From Cristatella mucedo (Eukaryota > Bryozoa > Phylactolaemata > Cristatellidae): a DNA stretch of 64,000 nucleotides. The DNA lies in assembly GCA_009760855.2 (NCBI GenBank), contig WPIO01000090.1:186001-250000 (forward strand), read 5' to 3'. The notes beneath the pieces are model-generated. The model was not told where the DNA came from, made no database searches, and saw only the letters and a program-made list of their open reading frames with translations. A program made the position numbers and the translations under genes. The first letter of the stretch is position 1, and each line of letters begins with the position of its first letter. This document shows positions 1-13,718 of this stretch, in pieces.

Positions 1-683
1 CAGCTTTGTCGAGGCCTAGTGCACCATCGGTAGTGGACGCCGGGTCAGCACTGTGAAAGCAAAATGCTTCAGCCACATTGAGTAGCCACCCCACTGCAAG
101 GGCGACCTGCTCAAAGCTCGTTGGCAGTGGTGTGACAGCCCTCCGGACAACCTGTCCGGCCTGCCTGGGTTTTTCGACCAAGCTGTAAGTCTCCTGGCTC
201 CAACAGAGAGCACTTTAGTAGCAGAAACCACACTAGACAGCTTCCGGCTGAGAGGGGTCCAGCTTGATTAGCTTCCGGCTGAGAGGGATCCAGCCCTCAT
301 CATCCTTCCAATGTCCTCCCTTCCAATGTCCTCCCCTCCAGCACTCCTTTTATTCCATGTGTGTATTTTTTTCCCGCACGATCGAGCCATTGTTCGTTCC
401 AAAACCGCCCGACCTCTGAAGGCAGTTTGTGGTAGGTGGATGTCAGCCACAGATACTCCCAATGCATGGATTTGTGCCTGGCAGTTATCTGCCAGTTATC
501 TGCCCAGTTATCCTCAGAGGCTCTCCATCCACTCGAGAGCCAGCAGCAGCTGCTTAGGCAGTCTGATCATCCCTTATTAGGCCGAAGCAAAATGCTCACA
601 GCACCCAGTCCCTTACAATTGGATAATCTCCAATTTGTTGCACACTGTACTTGATCATGAAAAAGCTTCTCTTTGTATTGTAG
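1..683. other. No gene seen (upstream intron or flank of the LTD gene)
   Basis: No exon with LTD motifs is visible. Two small tandem duplications occur: a 26-nt unit containing TTCCGGCTGAGAGGG at about 239-293 and a 16-nt unit containing TTCCAATGTCCTCC at about 304-335. Confidence 0.5.
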
Positions 684-942
684 GCACTGAGAGTCTCACC
701 GAGTTTGTGGAACTCATCGCCAATGTCACTACAAACACCTCTCTGGATAATTACTACGTTGCCTTTTACCAAGGCATCACACTCACCGCCTTCCATGTCA
801 CTCCACTTGCTGGAATTTTTGCTGCTACCCCTGCTAAGCAGTTCATCGTGATAGGCACAGTAGATGTCTGTAAGCCATGTGATGCCACCATGCTGGGAAA
901 CAGGATCCACAATGGCATGGGTGCAATTGCCATCCATTACAG
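684..942 (+). CDS. LTD gene exon 1 of those visible (unit A, first part)
   Basis: The exon is preceded by a TTGTAG acceptor and ends TACAG before GTAAGT. It enters in phase 1 and leaves in phase 2. It encodes residues 1-86 with the motif EFVEL, two sequons (NVT, NTS) and a strand-rich sequence ending AIAIHYR, which is the first two thirds of an LTD unit. The INEV strand that should precede EFVEL is missing, so a further upstream exon must exist. I saw no such exon between 1 and 683. Confidence 0.8.
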
Positions 943-3900
943 GTAAGTTTATGGTGCTCCCATGCTACTGCTTGAGTTTTTCCAACCTCGGTATCGAATC
1001 TTTGAACAAAAACATTAATTAATAGTGATAATCCATTGCTATTTTGCTCCTGAGTCTTGAACCAGGAGGTAAGGTGCTTGCTCTGCACCACTCAGGTCGT
1101 GTATTCGAGTCCTGCTGTGGGCGTTCCTGTATTGCCCACTGCAAGCAGTGGTGATATTAGTTAAGGTTCTTCTGTCGCTATACAAATGGGGCTGTTGAAT
1201 CAGCTAATGTTTTTTATGATTCAATAGCACCCTCTGAGAATCTTGAATTATTCTAGGAACTTAACATAAGCTATAAAAAATCCTAGCTGATTAAGCAGCC
1301 TCTTTTTGTATAGCGACAGAAGAGCCTTTACGGCTATCACCCCGCTTGCAGTGGGCAATACAGGAATGCCCACAGCAGGACTCGAACCCACGACCTCGGG
1401 ACCGAGGTCGTGAAAGCAACCCCCTTACCTAGTGTGCCATCACAGCTCACCAAAAAATAACCGACACCATAAGGTTAGTGGTAGCGTGACCAGCCGTGCT
1501 GGCTTGGCTCAGTGGTAAAGATGCTCGCCGGGGGATCGAGGTCTGGCCGAGATCGTGGGCTCGAGCCCTGCGGCATACGTGAAGTGCCTAAATAGGGATT
1601 AAGTTCTCTTAAGGTGCAATTCATATGAACTATAGTTGTATACTACAGTGTCAGCACCTATAAGTGTGCTAAGGGCATATCATTAGGAGCCAGCAAATGC
1701 GGTGGGAAACCGGTGCATTGTAGCTTCTATTGAAATGTCAAGTCGGTTGGGGGGTGTCGTGACGTTAGTCAGAAGCAAGCTCGAGGCTTTGGCGCATGCA
1801 AGCTAGCGGCACGGTCTCCAAAGGATTTGAGGTTAGTGCGAGGCACAGCTAAACGATTTTAGTCTGTAGAGCCGATGGTACGATGTCATCCCTAGCATGA
1901 TTGGGGGGGGGAATATTGTCATTAATAGTCTAGAGCCAGAGGCTGAAGGGATCTAAAAGTTTGTGACAAAACCTAAAATTCTATACACTGCTTGATAGTT
2001 AGCCTCTGCATGTCGGTGAGAAGTGGTATGATGTGGCAACTACGCACCTCACGCCGGACAAGCCTAGCTGTCGAGTTTTGCATCAACTGTAAGCGCAGAC
2101 CAGCAAGCAATGAATTACAGAAGTCAAGACTGGATGTCACAAATACATTTGATACAACTGTGTGCCATATTTGGACATTCGCACACAGACTAACCTTGTG
2201 CCTGGTCGTTTAAAGGTCGATTTCTTCGAAGCCTTTTTTGCGTTAAAGGGTAGTTAAATGTTTAAAACGATTGCACGGCCATTGTTTTGTTGGTTGTCGT
2301 TTTATGACGGTTACTAAATGAGGGATCAGGATTTGGTGGCATAACTTCTCAAGCCTTCCCTTTTCTCATTATGTTCTCCGCTCAGGGTAAATGCAATTGA
2401 TAGTGCCAAATTGTCTGTGGCTACTAAGCTTCCCAAGTAATGTTTTTTACACAAGCAACCCACATTCAACCCAAGTGCTAAGGCAGCCGCCGTCGATCTC
2501 TTCAGCATGGGCCAAGTAGAGACCGTGTTGTCCAAGTGCTGCTTGATCGCCCGACCTAGTTCACACTTCCTACTGCTCTCCTGCTATTGTGACGTGTGAC
2601 GGCTCGGTGACGAGCTCATTGATTCCATCCGTTTGCAGAGAAGAGGGCCCAATTCTCAGTGGCTGGCCGGCCTCGCGCGACGGCCTCGTCGATGCCTACG
2701 TATACGTGGCCGAAAGCAGCCCGGAGCACCCGAGGCTCATCGATCTGCTCGGCCTGCACAGATCGCACATCGTCTACGAGGATGACAGCGCCTTTGCTCT
2801 CGGCGACGAGTCGGTCGGCCTTTGCGGCGACAACGTCATGTCGCTGATGCTGCTCACACCGGGCCGCCCAAACAACTGCTTGGACAATCCGTCGGCGCTG
2901 AAGCCGCGCAGCAGCAGCAGTGACCTGGCGGTCGCATACATCAACGAATGGCAGCCCTTGGCCAATGGCAGTAGCTCGTACGTGGAGCTGGTCGGCCCGC
3001 CCGACGTCTCGCTGTATGGGCTTGCCCTGAAGGTGGCACTACTGAACCTGACGAGCGGCGCTGTGTTGCGCGAGAGCAGCTTGCTGAAGCTGGATTGGGA
3101 GGCACGACTGTCGCCGACCGGACTCTACGCTCTCTCGAGCAGTGCCTTGAATGCCCTCGCGGTCGACGCGCTTGCAGCAGCAGCTTTGGGCGGGGGCAGC
3201 GTCACCTTCCGGCTGATGCTTGCGACCGTGCTGAACAAGACCGTCTGGACCCACGCCGAGCCGCTGGTTCCACTCGACTCGGTCGACGTGCTGCCGTCGA
3301 GCGGAGCCGCCACGGCCGCTGGATCCCAATCGGGCGCACGCTTCGTGCAGCTGAACCTGACCGGCGGTATGCTGTCGGCATCCAGGTGCCGGCTGAACGC
3401 CAGCTCACCGGCCTCGGCTGCAGCCAACAGTCCGGCATTCGATCCGAGGCCCGTCACGCCTAACGCAGCCAATAACTGCCCTCTGCCATTCGGCGTGCTG
3501 ATCAACGAGGTGATGCCGCCTAGCTCCTCGGACCCGTCGTCGTTCGTCGAGCTGCTGGTTCAAGGTGAGTGAGATGATGATGGCTTACTCGCCATGACAA
3601 TCGCTTGCTCGCTGCCTGGTCCGCCTGAGCCGGCAAATCAGCCCCTCGCCTTAGGGACCCCGGTCGGGTAGGATCTTAATGGGTGAGCTGTTTATGGCTC
3701 GGTTTCGCGAGTCTTTGGTTCAGCTTGCGTCAAGAATGGTGCGACCCATTTTTTCTTTTCTTTTGCCACAGTGTCCATTTAGTGTGTCAAATGCTTTTTT
3801 TGTAGTCTTTGTCTAGTAGTTCACCCCCCCCCCCCCCGACAGCTCTGACTGTTAGTCCTGGTGCACCCGGTAAGGTCATTGACCAGCCAACGTCGGGTTA

Positions 3901-6900
3901 GTGCTTCGTGTCGTGGAGAGCCAGCTGCTCTCACCTACTGGCAGTCTTTGTTGAAAATGTTAATGTGCCTAAACTGTCAGGATTTTCGTGGCAATTGCCA
4001 CTGCATCCTGTGGAACGGCTCGCTCTCTCTTTTTCACTCTTTTTTTTCTGTCTTTCTCTCTTTCTCACTAGTGAGAAAGATGCTCGTGTCTCGTCATTGG
4101 ATTTCGAATCCACCACTCTAAAACCGGAAGTTTATGTCTCATCCTACTAATTATTGATAGGCGGCTACCGGTAGTAGCACTTTGCAGTAATGGGAGGTTC
4201 TGATGGCACGTGACTTGGTTAGTCTGCAAAGTAACTTCGAAAAAGACCAGTCCCCACGGTGCCCAGACGACGGTATAATACTTGGCCTCTAGGCAGCTTC
4301 ATTCTGTACTCCACGTGAATAGAAAAAAAGTTGTTTTTAACATGGCCCATCAAGACCGCGGTCAGTAAATGTACTCTAGGGTTTAGGAATATACTTTAGG
4401 GTTGCAGTCACGACGAGAGTTGTATGTTGTAAGCTACTTGAAGTTACCGGTAAAGGACAAAGCAAGGGTTGCAGTTCACCTTTCCTTGACTGCCATACAT
4501 AGCCCTGCATTTGACCATGTTTGGAGGCATCTTTGCATTCCTACCTTTGCATTGTCACATTTTTTTGTAAGAAACTGTTGGATTTATCGTCTAAAAAAGA
4601 GACGGCAGGTCAATGTGGATGTCGTGAGGTATCCCACCCCTACTGAAGGTGCTCAATGCAGCCGGTAGGTTGGTCTTTAGATCAAAAAAGCAGTGGGGAG
4701 TCGCCTTAGCTAAAGGAGCTGCTCTGGTTACTGGTTGGTCAGCTATTGCAAAGCACATTCTTGCTCTCACCCTTGTGCTGCCATGGTTTAGCTGCTGCAC
4801 ACCTGGTGAACTGCTCAAGCAGTTTCAGCCACCTCGTCTCTTGCACTCATCTTCTCACCTGAACTGTGGAGCTCACTTCGACAATTATTGCACCAAAACC
4901 ATGTCTGATGACCTGCTTCTTACTCAGAACTTGCTTTTTAGCCATCGTACTTGGCCACTTCCGTGCTGGTTGCTTGCTTGACCGCTATCCTGATTCTGCT
5001 ATGCTTCTGGCGTGTCTCTGTGTCCCACCCGGTTTGGCCCTGTGGTTAAGGCCCCTTAACGACCGAGGTCAAGGTGAATGTATTTGATGACCGAGGTTAT
5101 GGGCCAGAGCCTGTGGCATATGTGAAGCATCTGAATAGAGATTTGGTCCTGATAGGATGGTATATAAATGGATTATATTTTTATTAATTTTTTCCTTATA
5201 GAATTCGTTGGCTCCCAGGTGCACTCAGAAAGCCGCTTAGATTGTTGATCCATTGTAGACCAGGCCTTCAGAGCCTCTAAAATGTCTCATGTGGGTTTGC
5301 TAGCAAAGACCACGTGCACACTGTCACGACATCACAAATGAAGACCACGTGCACATGAACACTGCTTTTCTAACAGCTGAAGGAGCTGCTTTGTATCTAT
5401 CGATGCGGAATTCGTGTTTATTGGAAGGTTCCACGTTTGTTGCTACTGTTTGCTCTATTTAACTTCAGCTTACCAAGGGTGTGTTAGTGCGCGTGCTTAC
5501 GTGTGTGCTAATGTTTGCCTGTGCACACGCTTCAGTACCCCATCTTGGCTAATGTGTGCATTCCAGGCAGGCATTTGGACTCGTGAGTGCACACAGCTTA
5601 CAGCTGTTGCTTTTCTCCTTATTTTACAGTACCTTTGACTGCTAGTGTAACACTGGACGGCTTTGTGCTAGTTTACTGGAGTGGCGATACTGGTGCAGCT
5701 GTCAAAAGTTTGAGCCTATCCAAGTCATCGGCCAAGCTATCATCAACATCGGAATGGCTAGTCGTCCTGGAAGGTAATTGCCACCTCCGACATGCCATTC
5801 CTGCTGACAGTTTGCTGCCACTGTCGAGTCAGTGTGGCCTCCGGGTTGCAGCTGCCTTTGAGCTAGTAATGGCAGTGACATGTTTCCCGTTAAGATTACC
5901 TATAATAGTAATAATAATAATACATTTGTATGGTGCTTTCAGAGAACTTAGTCTCTTTCTGGGCACTATACATATGCTGTAAAGGAAGCACAATCGAATG
6001 GTTAGTGGTAGCATGCTCAATATCAACAAGCATCACATGGTTTGAGATGGCATGCACAAGACCAGCATGCAAATATGGTTTGTCGCCACATGCACAGTGT
6101 CTGCACGAATAAGCGCAAAGGACGAAGTACATTGACACATTGAATGCTGTGATAAATAGACCTATGTTAGCTTCTTTGTATATGTAGTTATGTCAGGGGA
6201 CGTTGTGACGTATGTCGATAGTGAGTTCCATGTTTTAAGAGCATACGGAACTAAAGGAACAGCCTCCAACGGTTTTCAGGTTCGTACGAGATATTGCTAA
6301 ACGATTCCAGTCAGAACAGTGGGTTGTATGATTTTTGGCCTAGTGGGGGAGTAGATCTGATAGGTAGGCTAGAGCCAAAGAATGAAGGAACGTAAAATTA
6401 AGTTACAAGAGCCATATAGTAAGTTGAAAATCTGAGCATACGTTAGTAGTATGAGAGACTGGTGCCGGCAAGTGCATTAGCCGATGCTCGAAGCTCGATC
6501 TTTGTGTGCCTCTTGCCCTTCATGCTACGCATCTGTGGTGCTGCATTAGTAGCAGTATCAAGTTCGACCGTTGATGGAAATTCATCAGCCCGGAGCTAAT
6601 TAATTGTATGCTTTGCTAGTTTACAAAGACATTGCGATCTGAACCAGGGGTTTTTACCATTTTTCCTAATCCACTAACCAAAATGTGGTACTTAAAAGCC
6701 CACGAAAACGATGGCTGGTTCAGCGGGTGCTCACTACCGAAGAGAACAGCATCACACACGACTTTATTTTTTTATTTTACAGTCTACCACTAATGCCACA
6801 TTGCTCTTTTCCTACCCCTTCCCGCCCTCAATTTGCCTACCTTGCTTCCCATATCTTCTCATGTGATTATGTAGGATGTCCCAATTTCCTGCTTTCAGTG

Positions 6901-9900
6901 TGCCTGCAGTGAATTTGCCGATCTCTGTCCTGCCCTGACCAATGCTTTCTCTCCCTCCCGAGACCCTACAAAGAGTTGCTGAGCAAGGCTGTCTAGGGAT
7001 TATGTTATCAAAACCGAGTGCTCTCGCTCAAACCTGTATGCTGCGCTTGATCATTGCCGTGGCAAGACTGCTACCAAAGCCTTTGGCTCTCCCTGACAAA
7101 ACTTTTGAAAATGTATCTTTTCATGCTGACCAACCACTTCCCGAGCATTATTCTTCTTGCTCATATAGGTTTGTTGTGCCGTGGTCGTTTGCATTGCATT
7201 TCTGCTTAACCCTTCGTCTTCGAAAAAGAACTACAATCTTCACGGCATGTGCTGGCACCCTTCCCAGCCCGTGTCTCGCGCCATTTAGCTCTGATTTTTG
7301 AAACTGCTTCTAATCGGAGCAAACCTATGCACATTCAGATGAAAAAGTATTTGAATAGTCTAGCATTGTATGCGGGTTATGTCTGCTAATTATTGGATAC
7401 CCAAGTATGAATTGCAACCATAGCGATACAAGTTTTGGACGATGCACCTTAAATTACCCAAATCGTCTAAATCCCTTTAAAAATGGCAGGGTGTTAGCCA
7501 AAACGGGGTATCTAGAAACGGCACTTTATCCATTTTTGCCGTAAGCCTAACGATGCGCTCAACCCGGAATTAAACAGTGAACCCATTTAGTGTCGTTTAT
7601 TTTGCCGAGAAAAGTGCCCAATGTTGCCAAATTGCCAAACTTTGGGGGTAACGTTTTGACACTGCAAGGCTGGGCCCATGACGATCAAATATCAATACTA
7701 AAGATTTTAGTTGCAGTAAATGTGAAAAAGGTGGTGAAGGGGTGGGGTTGGCCGTTAAGAATGCCTTGGGGCCCTAAAGAGCACCGGCATGACGGGGAGG
7801 AAGTGTCTGCACAGGCCATCTGACTGGCAGGTCTACCTTGGACGATAAGACTGCCGCATGACCACCTGGGCAAGCATAGTGTGTTCAGTGGCCTGGCAGA
7901 GGGTGAATCTGGTTGTGGGCAGGGCAACGTGGCAATGGTGCCACGCCCATAGTGCTCCTTGGTCGCGCCAGTCCCGAGCTACCATTCTTCGGGAAAACCA
8001 CGTGCTAAAGTTGGAGGGGTTAAAGGACCGTTTTGCTTTTGCACAACCTCATGCTCAAAATCTGTAGTCATCCTATGGGAAGCGAGTTGGCAGTGCTTCT
8101 GTCAAAAGATAATTAAATTTATATGGTCTGCATTCTTGAGTCGAATGGAGGAAGCCACTTCTGTCCACGAAGAATGTATTAAGCCGTTTACGGTGGACCA
8201 AAGTTCAGATCCTTTGGACTGCTGAAGACTAGGTTAGGATTCTAATTCACACTCTTTTCGAACTGCAAGAAAATACTTGGCATGTGGCCGCTGTCAGCTC
8301 TCGAATTTTGGCGAAGGTGTCATCCTATGGGTGTGTTTCAGCAGGAGTGGCATCTTGACCCAAGTCTATATTTAGACCTTTAGAACGTTGAACTCCCACG
8401 TGTGATAAAACTTCTTAGGTTGGACTATATTTTCATTCACAGCGACCTAAGGTTATAGGAACTATGTGTGCTAGCATTTGATCATCCCCATGCCTAGGCA
8501 GGTCCGACAGGTCGTTGCTACTAAGGGAGGTACTACATTACGTTAACTGGATAAATTAAGCATGAAACATTATAATTGCAAGAGTATGTAGCTTTTTCTA
8601 ATTACAACTAGTGTGCATGCTTTTGATGACAGCATCGTTTAGTATTTTCTCAAAATGCTGACAAGTACGCAGCTGTCATGGTGGCTGCGCCAGCAGTCCA
8701 AATACTTTTGTGCTTGAGTGCATGTATGTATACTTGCATGTATATATGTATCTACATGTACATTCATTATGTGCTTATAGGTCCGCCTCCTGGAGCACGG
8801 CATATTGTGGCCCTGTACTACAACTACGACTTCCTCTATCCTGCTGGAAAGCGCCTGGCCACGGCTGAACGGCTGCTGGCCAGCGCAGCGTATAGCATTG
8901 ACTTCGATCGACCGCCACTGTCGGAAGTCCTTATCGAAACTTTCCGAACCCTATATCCCAGTCGCGACATGTCGTTCTGTGAGTAGTCTCGTGGTGCGTG
9001 GCCACAGCAGCTGCCCACTAAACTCGGGCCATGATGGGTGCTCTTGTTGGTCATCGGTATTTGCCCTCCGGGTCTTAGCCCTGGGCTATGGGACTCAAAC
9101 TCGCAACCTGTGTTGTGGGTTCGAGGCCTACAGTAGGGGTGGGGGATGATGACCGTTAAGGCCCCTCCCCCCACGGAATGTATGGGGCATCAGCTAGCCT
9201 TTTGTCCCCGGATTCAGCTTATCATGCCAGACACTGCTAGGCAGGCGTAAGCTTTGCATTTGAATCATTCTGTATCATTCTGGTTTGGCCACTGCTGGTG
9301 CAGTCCGTGAGCTGGCCTTACCACCCGACAATGCTCGGCTCTGCCAGCAACCCTTTAGCCTGCATCGAAGCAGGCCGAGATGTACTACGATCAACGATGG
9401 AAGTGTTAATGGCAACTTTTGTGTGTATTGTAATATGTATATTGCCAATGTGCTTGTCCCTGTCGAAATGCATCCAAGCACTTATGAGTTTCTTCCTGCA
9501 GTCTTTGCATGTGTGCTTGATATGTGCAATGTGCCACTATTTGTCCAGCTCGTGCATCCTGATAGGCCGGCTCTGCTCTGCCTGGATGCCGTACTGCTGC
9601 TGCGGTTCACCGTGCACAAACCACCGTAGCAGCGCAGACTTGGGGCGCTTTTGTGGGTGCAGCTCTCACAGCCGGCAAAGCCCTGTATCCCGACATTGCT
9701 GCAGGTGCAACCTCTACTTGCTGTCGCGCCCACGACAGTGCACTACGATGTGAACCCTGTGCTACCGGGTTACTTCCCCTGGCGTCTTGGGTGGCTATTC
9801 GAACGCTGCTAGCGATGAGTCCGAGGCAAGGTGGTTGGAGGAGTTCAGGGGATGTCTGGCTTTGTGTAATGTAATGTGCTTTGTAAAATACCAGCAGGAA

Positions 9901-12900
9901 ATCATGCCTTGGCATCGAATTTGCTGTTCGGTTTGGTGCCCTAATCGGCAAATGGCAAGGGCAGTCGCTGGTGCCTGTAATGGGCTGTTGCTTTCGGCTG
10001 GACTATGGTGGGACCAGAAGAGACATTGACTGAAATCTAGAAAAATCGACATGTGACTCATTCTTGATCTAGTCGTAATTAGCAGATCGGGTCAGGATGC
10101 TCCTGGCTATAGTTGTTGAATTTGAGGCTTTGTGAGCATTAATTCATTTGTGAGCATTAATTCATTTGTGTATCGCCCTAAGAGAACATAATCAATGCAG
10201 GCGCTTTACATATGCCACAGGGCTCGAGCACCTTAACCACTGGGCCAAACCAGTGAGGCATGTATGAAGGTAGCAAGTGGATTGGTTGACTATTATTTAA
10301 CTGTGTTGCAATAATGATTCATTGCACATGGCCTCTTGGCAGTGTGGTTGGGTACCTGTCATAGTGTGCTTTCAGTTATGGTATGCCACTAGCATCCGAA
10401 ACTCTACGCTAGTAGTTCTAGGTCCAGAATTCATTGCTGTGTGCCTACGGGTTTCTAATGCTTGTTGAGTCAGTTTACAGAGTTCTGTTTATTTATATTC
10501 CCTAGGCAAGAGGCTTATCATCGGTGAATGGGCTTGGGTGTGAGTGGCCGGCCTCAAAGATCTCTCGTGCTAGTTCCCACAGCCATTGTGCTAACCGAAC
10601 GTTACCGGTGTCGGCTGTTTTCAGAGGATGTTCAGTGACAGGTTTTCTAAAGGTTTTGCCACTATATTCCTTCTGTAACTCTCTGGAGGCTGTGCTGGCC
10701 TGCCGGGCCACACTCGTACCTGGTTGGGTGGTGCAGCCAAGCTAGCAGTCGCCACCAAAGAATTGCCTTGTTCAAGATGCCTGACTTGCTGGTCAGGCTG
10801 CATCTGCAGATGGACATGCCGGCATCCTGCTACCCAAAACCCTGCAATCCTGTGCACCCCCTCTATCTCTGTACTTGACTTTACAGGAAACTGCCTAGGG
10901 GGCTGGTGTGTGCCCAGTCGGTGGGAGTGAGACAAGCCGTGATATTGACATCCCGACCCTTATCACAGCTGCCTAGTGCCGAGACTGATTTGGTTTGTAT
11001 TCTTATCAGCCCACTGCCACACGTGCAGGAACCGAATTTCTTGGGCTTGCTTCATTCTGAACTTAATTCCATCTTAGTTCTTTGATGATTAAATAGGCAT
11101 CATTATTCGATTTGTCTTAGAAGTGTGCTTTGAGCTGGAATGTATGATAATGACAGGTTACCTGGAATCTTTACCAGTGTCGGTGGCTAACTAGTTTGAA
11201 GGGAAGTGGGGGGGACTGCAACTAGAACATAATCTCAGCCCTGGTTTACCTCACTTGATTTCAGTCGTGCTGACTGCCAGTTGGTTGAGCAATCTCTCTC
11301 AAGACCCCGATCTTGCTGCTAGCTGCAATTGTGCAGGGGGCTCATTGGCTAGGCATTGATTGGGGCTCATCAACTGCTTCCTATTGCCAGCCATGACCTG
11401 GTTCTGCCCCTCCCCCATTGGAGAAAGCTATCGATTGGCTATAGTTCTTGGCTGCACACAGCCCAGCATGATTATAATGCAAGCAACGAAGTCGGAAGTG
11501 TATGGCTGCTCCTGCTTTGTTTTTAGTGCAAATGCTTCAGGTAACTTCGAGTTCATGCCTCCCTCATGCCAATTGCTCGGCACAAATTACGGCTTGGGTG
11601 CTTGGACTAGATGTGGCTGACGTGGTGCAAGCAATAAGTTGGAAAATGTTTGGGCTCTAGACAAGACCATATAATTGCCATCGTTGGAGTAGCAAGAAGG
11701 CATCCAGTCAAGCTGATGGCAGGCGGATTAGAGAATCACTTCTTAAGCTGGCTGGCCAATGGCTACGATCCATCCTAATTGAGTTGGATTGTAGTGCTCT
11801 GGCTTTCTCCAGGGCACCGAAAGGTCAGCTTCTGTCATGCCATGCATCTTAACATCACTGCTGGATTTCTCTCTTCCTTCGCTATAGATGGGCAAGGTGT
11901 TGTGACTGTCGTGGATACCAACAAGCAGCTGTCGCTGAGCCGCTGTCCTGGCAGCACTAGCTCCACAGTCGACGCTTTTGAGCCGATGCCGCCGACGAGG
12001 CAGTTACCGAACGTCGCGTGCAGGGCACAGCCGAGAGGAACCGAGGCCATCACGGTGCAGCAGGGCCTGCAGCTACGAGTTCGAATCAACGAGCTCTCCG
12101 CTAGTGCTGGCGCTGGCAGCTTTGTCGAGCTGCTGAGCGCCGAGCCGGGCCTGCCACTGACCGGCCTCTCGCTCGGCCTCATGTGGTCGGATGGCAGCAG
12201 CAACTGGTCGAGTGCCAACTACTCGCGGACCTCAGTGCAGCCGACGAACGGCAGCATCGTGTCGGCCAGTGGCTACTACAAGGCAGAGCTGGCAGCCAGC
12301 GACATCCATCCGCCTCCCGGCGCCTCGGTGTTGTGCGTGGTGCTAGTGTCCGGCCGAGGCGCCGGCTCGCTGGCAACGATGCCAGAGCAGCTGAGCTTCG
12401 ATGCCAAAGACACAGGTCTAGTTGATCAGATCGTGGACGCGCTGGCCGTCTTCGTCGGCAATGGCTCGGCGGCGCCCACCGTGGCTAGCGGCAGCGAGTG
12501 GCCGCTCACGCCACCCTATGCTCCATTGAGCAGCACTGGCGGCCTGCTGGGCACCGCCTCGTTTTCGCGCTGCTATGTGGGCACCGCTGCAGCCAAGGTT
12601 AACGTTGCGTTCGCAGCAGCAGCTAGTGCCACGCCAGGCGCAGCAAACCACTGCCCGCTGCCGCCGGTGCTCGTGCAGCATGTTTGCACCGCTGGCGGCC
12701 TGGCTACCGGAGAGGGCCGCAACCTGTCGCTGAAGCTTGAAGCGTCAGCAGCGCCAATGCTGCCGCTAGAGCGGCTGCGTGTTGTCACTTACGGAGGCGA
12801 GCAGTCTTTGCTGAAGTTCACACCTTTAGACGTGCCGCTGAGTGTCAGCGCAATCGGCAACGATGGCACGCTGGCTGTCAGCACGCCGTATCGGACAAAG

Positions 12901-13626
12901 GTAGGCAGGCACCTGCAGCGTGGCGCTGACTGCTCGCTGATGACACCATGCGTCAGCAGGCATGCCCGTGACTTGCTCTGTCCTCGGCCCGCCGAGCCCA
13001 TAGCTCGGAGTCGTGCAGGCCTTTGGGCTGTCGTCCGCTCTGGCCCGTGAGGGCAGTGGAGCTGCTGCTGGCCTTCGAGTTCTGCATGTGCATGGGCACG
13101 TCTGTGTCACAGTTATGCTGCCGGCTCACGTGCCTATCCTGACCCTTGTACCGCTTCTGGTCGCTGCCATCGTAGTCGTTGTTGCTGACCTGTCGCTTTA
13201 CTTCTTCTCGCCTGACTTCTTTTGTTTTCTTTCTCCATCTGCAGCTTGGGCTTATCGCTCCCCACTCATCTTACGTGTTCATTTGCTGAGCTTTTGCAGT
13301 CTGACGGTCCTTGCCCACTGAACACGTGGACGTTTGTGCACCTGTCCAATCGCTCGCATGCTTTCCAGCACCCGCCCACACACCCACACACACACCCATA
13401 CCCTCGAGTGCAGGTAGTTGATATGGCTCTGGTTGAGCAGTTTGTGGAAATTTTCTGCAAATCCTCATCAAAATAGAAAAGGGTCGGATTGTCGCTAGGT
13501 CATGAGCTGGTCCCCAGTGTGGACGTTGTGAAGTTGTTAGTATGCTGGCTTCCCTCTAGGCATGGCTTCGATGTCGAGTTGTGCTGCTTACATCGTTAGG
13601 CCCGCTAGGCTTTCCCTCATAGTTTT

Positions 13627-13718
<92 letters not shown>

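Noticed and set aside
1..20. AGCTTTGTCGAG at the left edge resembling the SFVEL codons of exon 5
   Set aside because: The frame stops after five codons and no donor follows; a chance match or relic of an exon, not supportable.
3095..3505. Several overlapping ORFs of 78-126 codons on both strands
   Set aside because: Shadows of the GC-rich exon 2; the exon frame alone carries LTD motifs. The same holds for ORFs at 12.18-13.1 kb over exon 5.
9285..9951. Overlapping ORFs over 100 codons on both strands
   Set aside because: No domain, no splice continuity with LTD exons, and open frames on both strands without codon bias.
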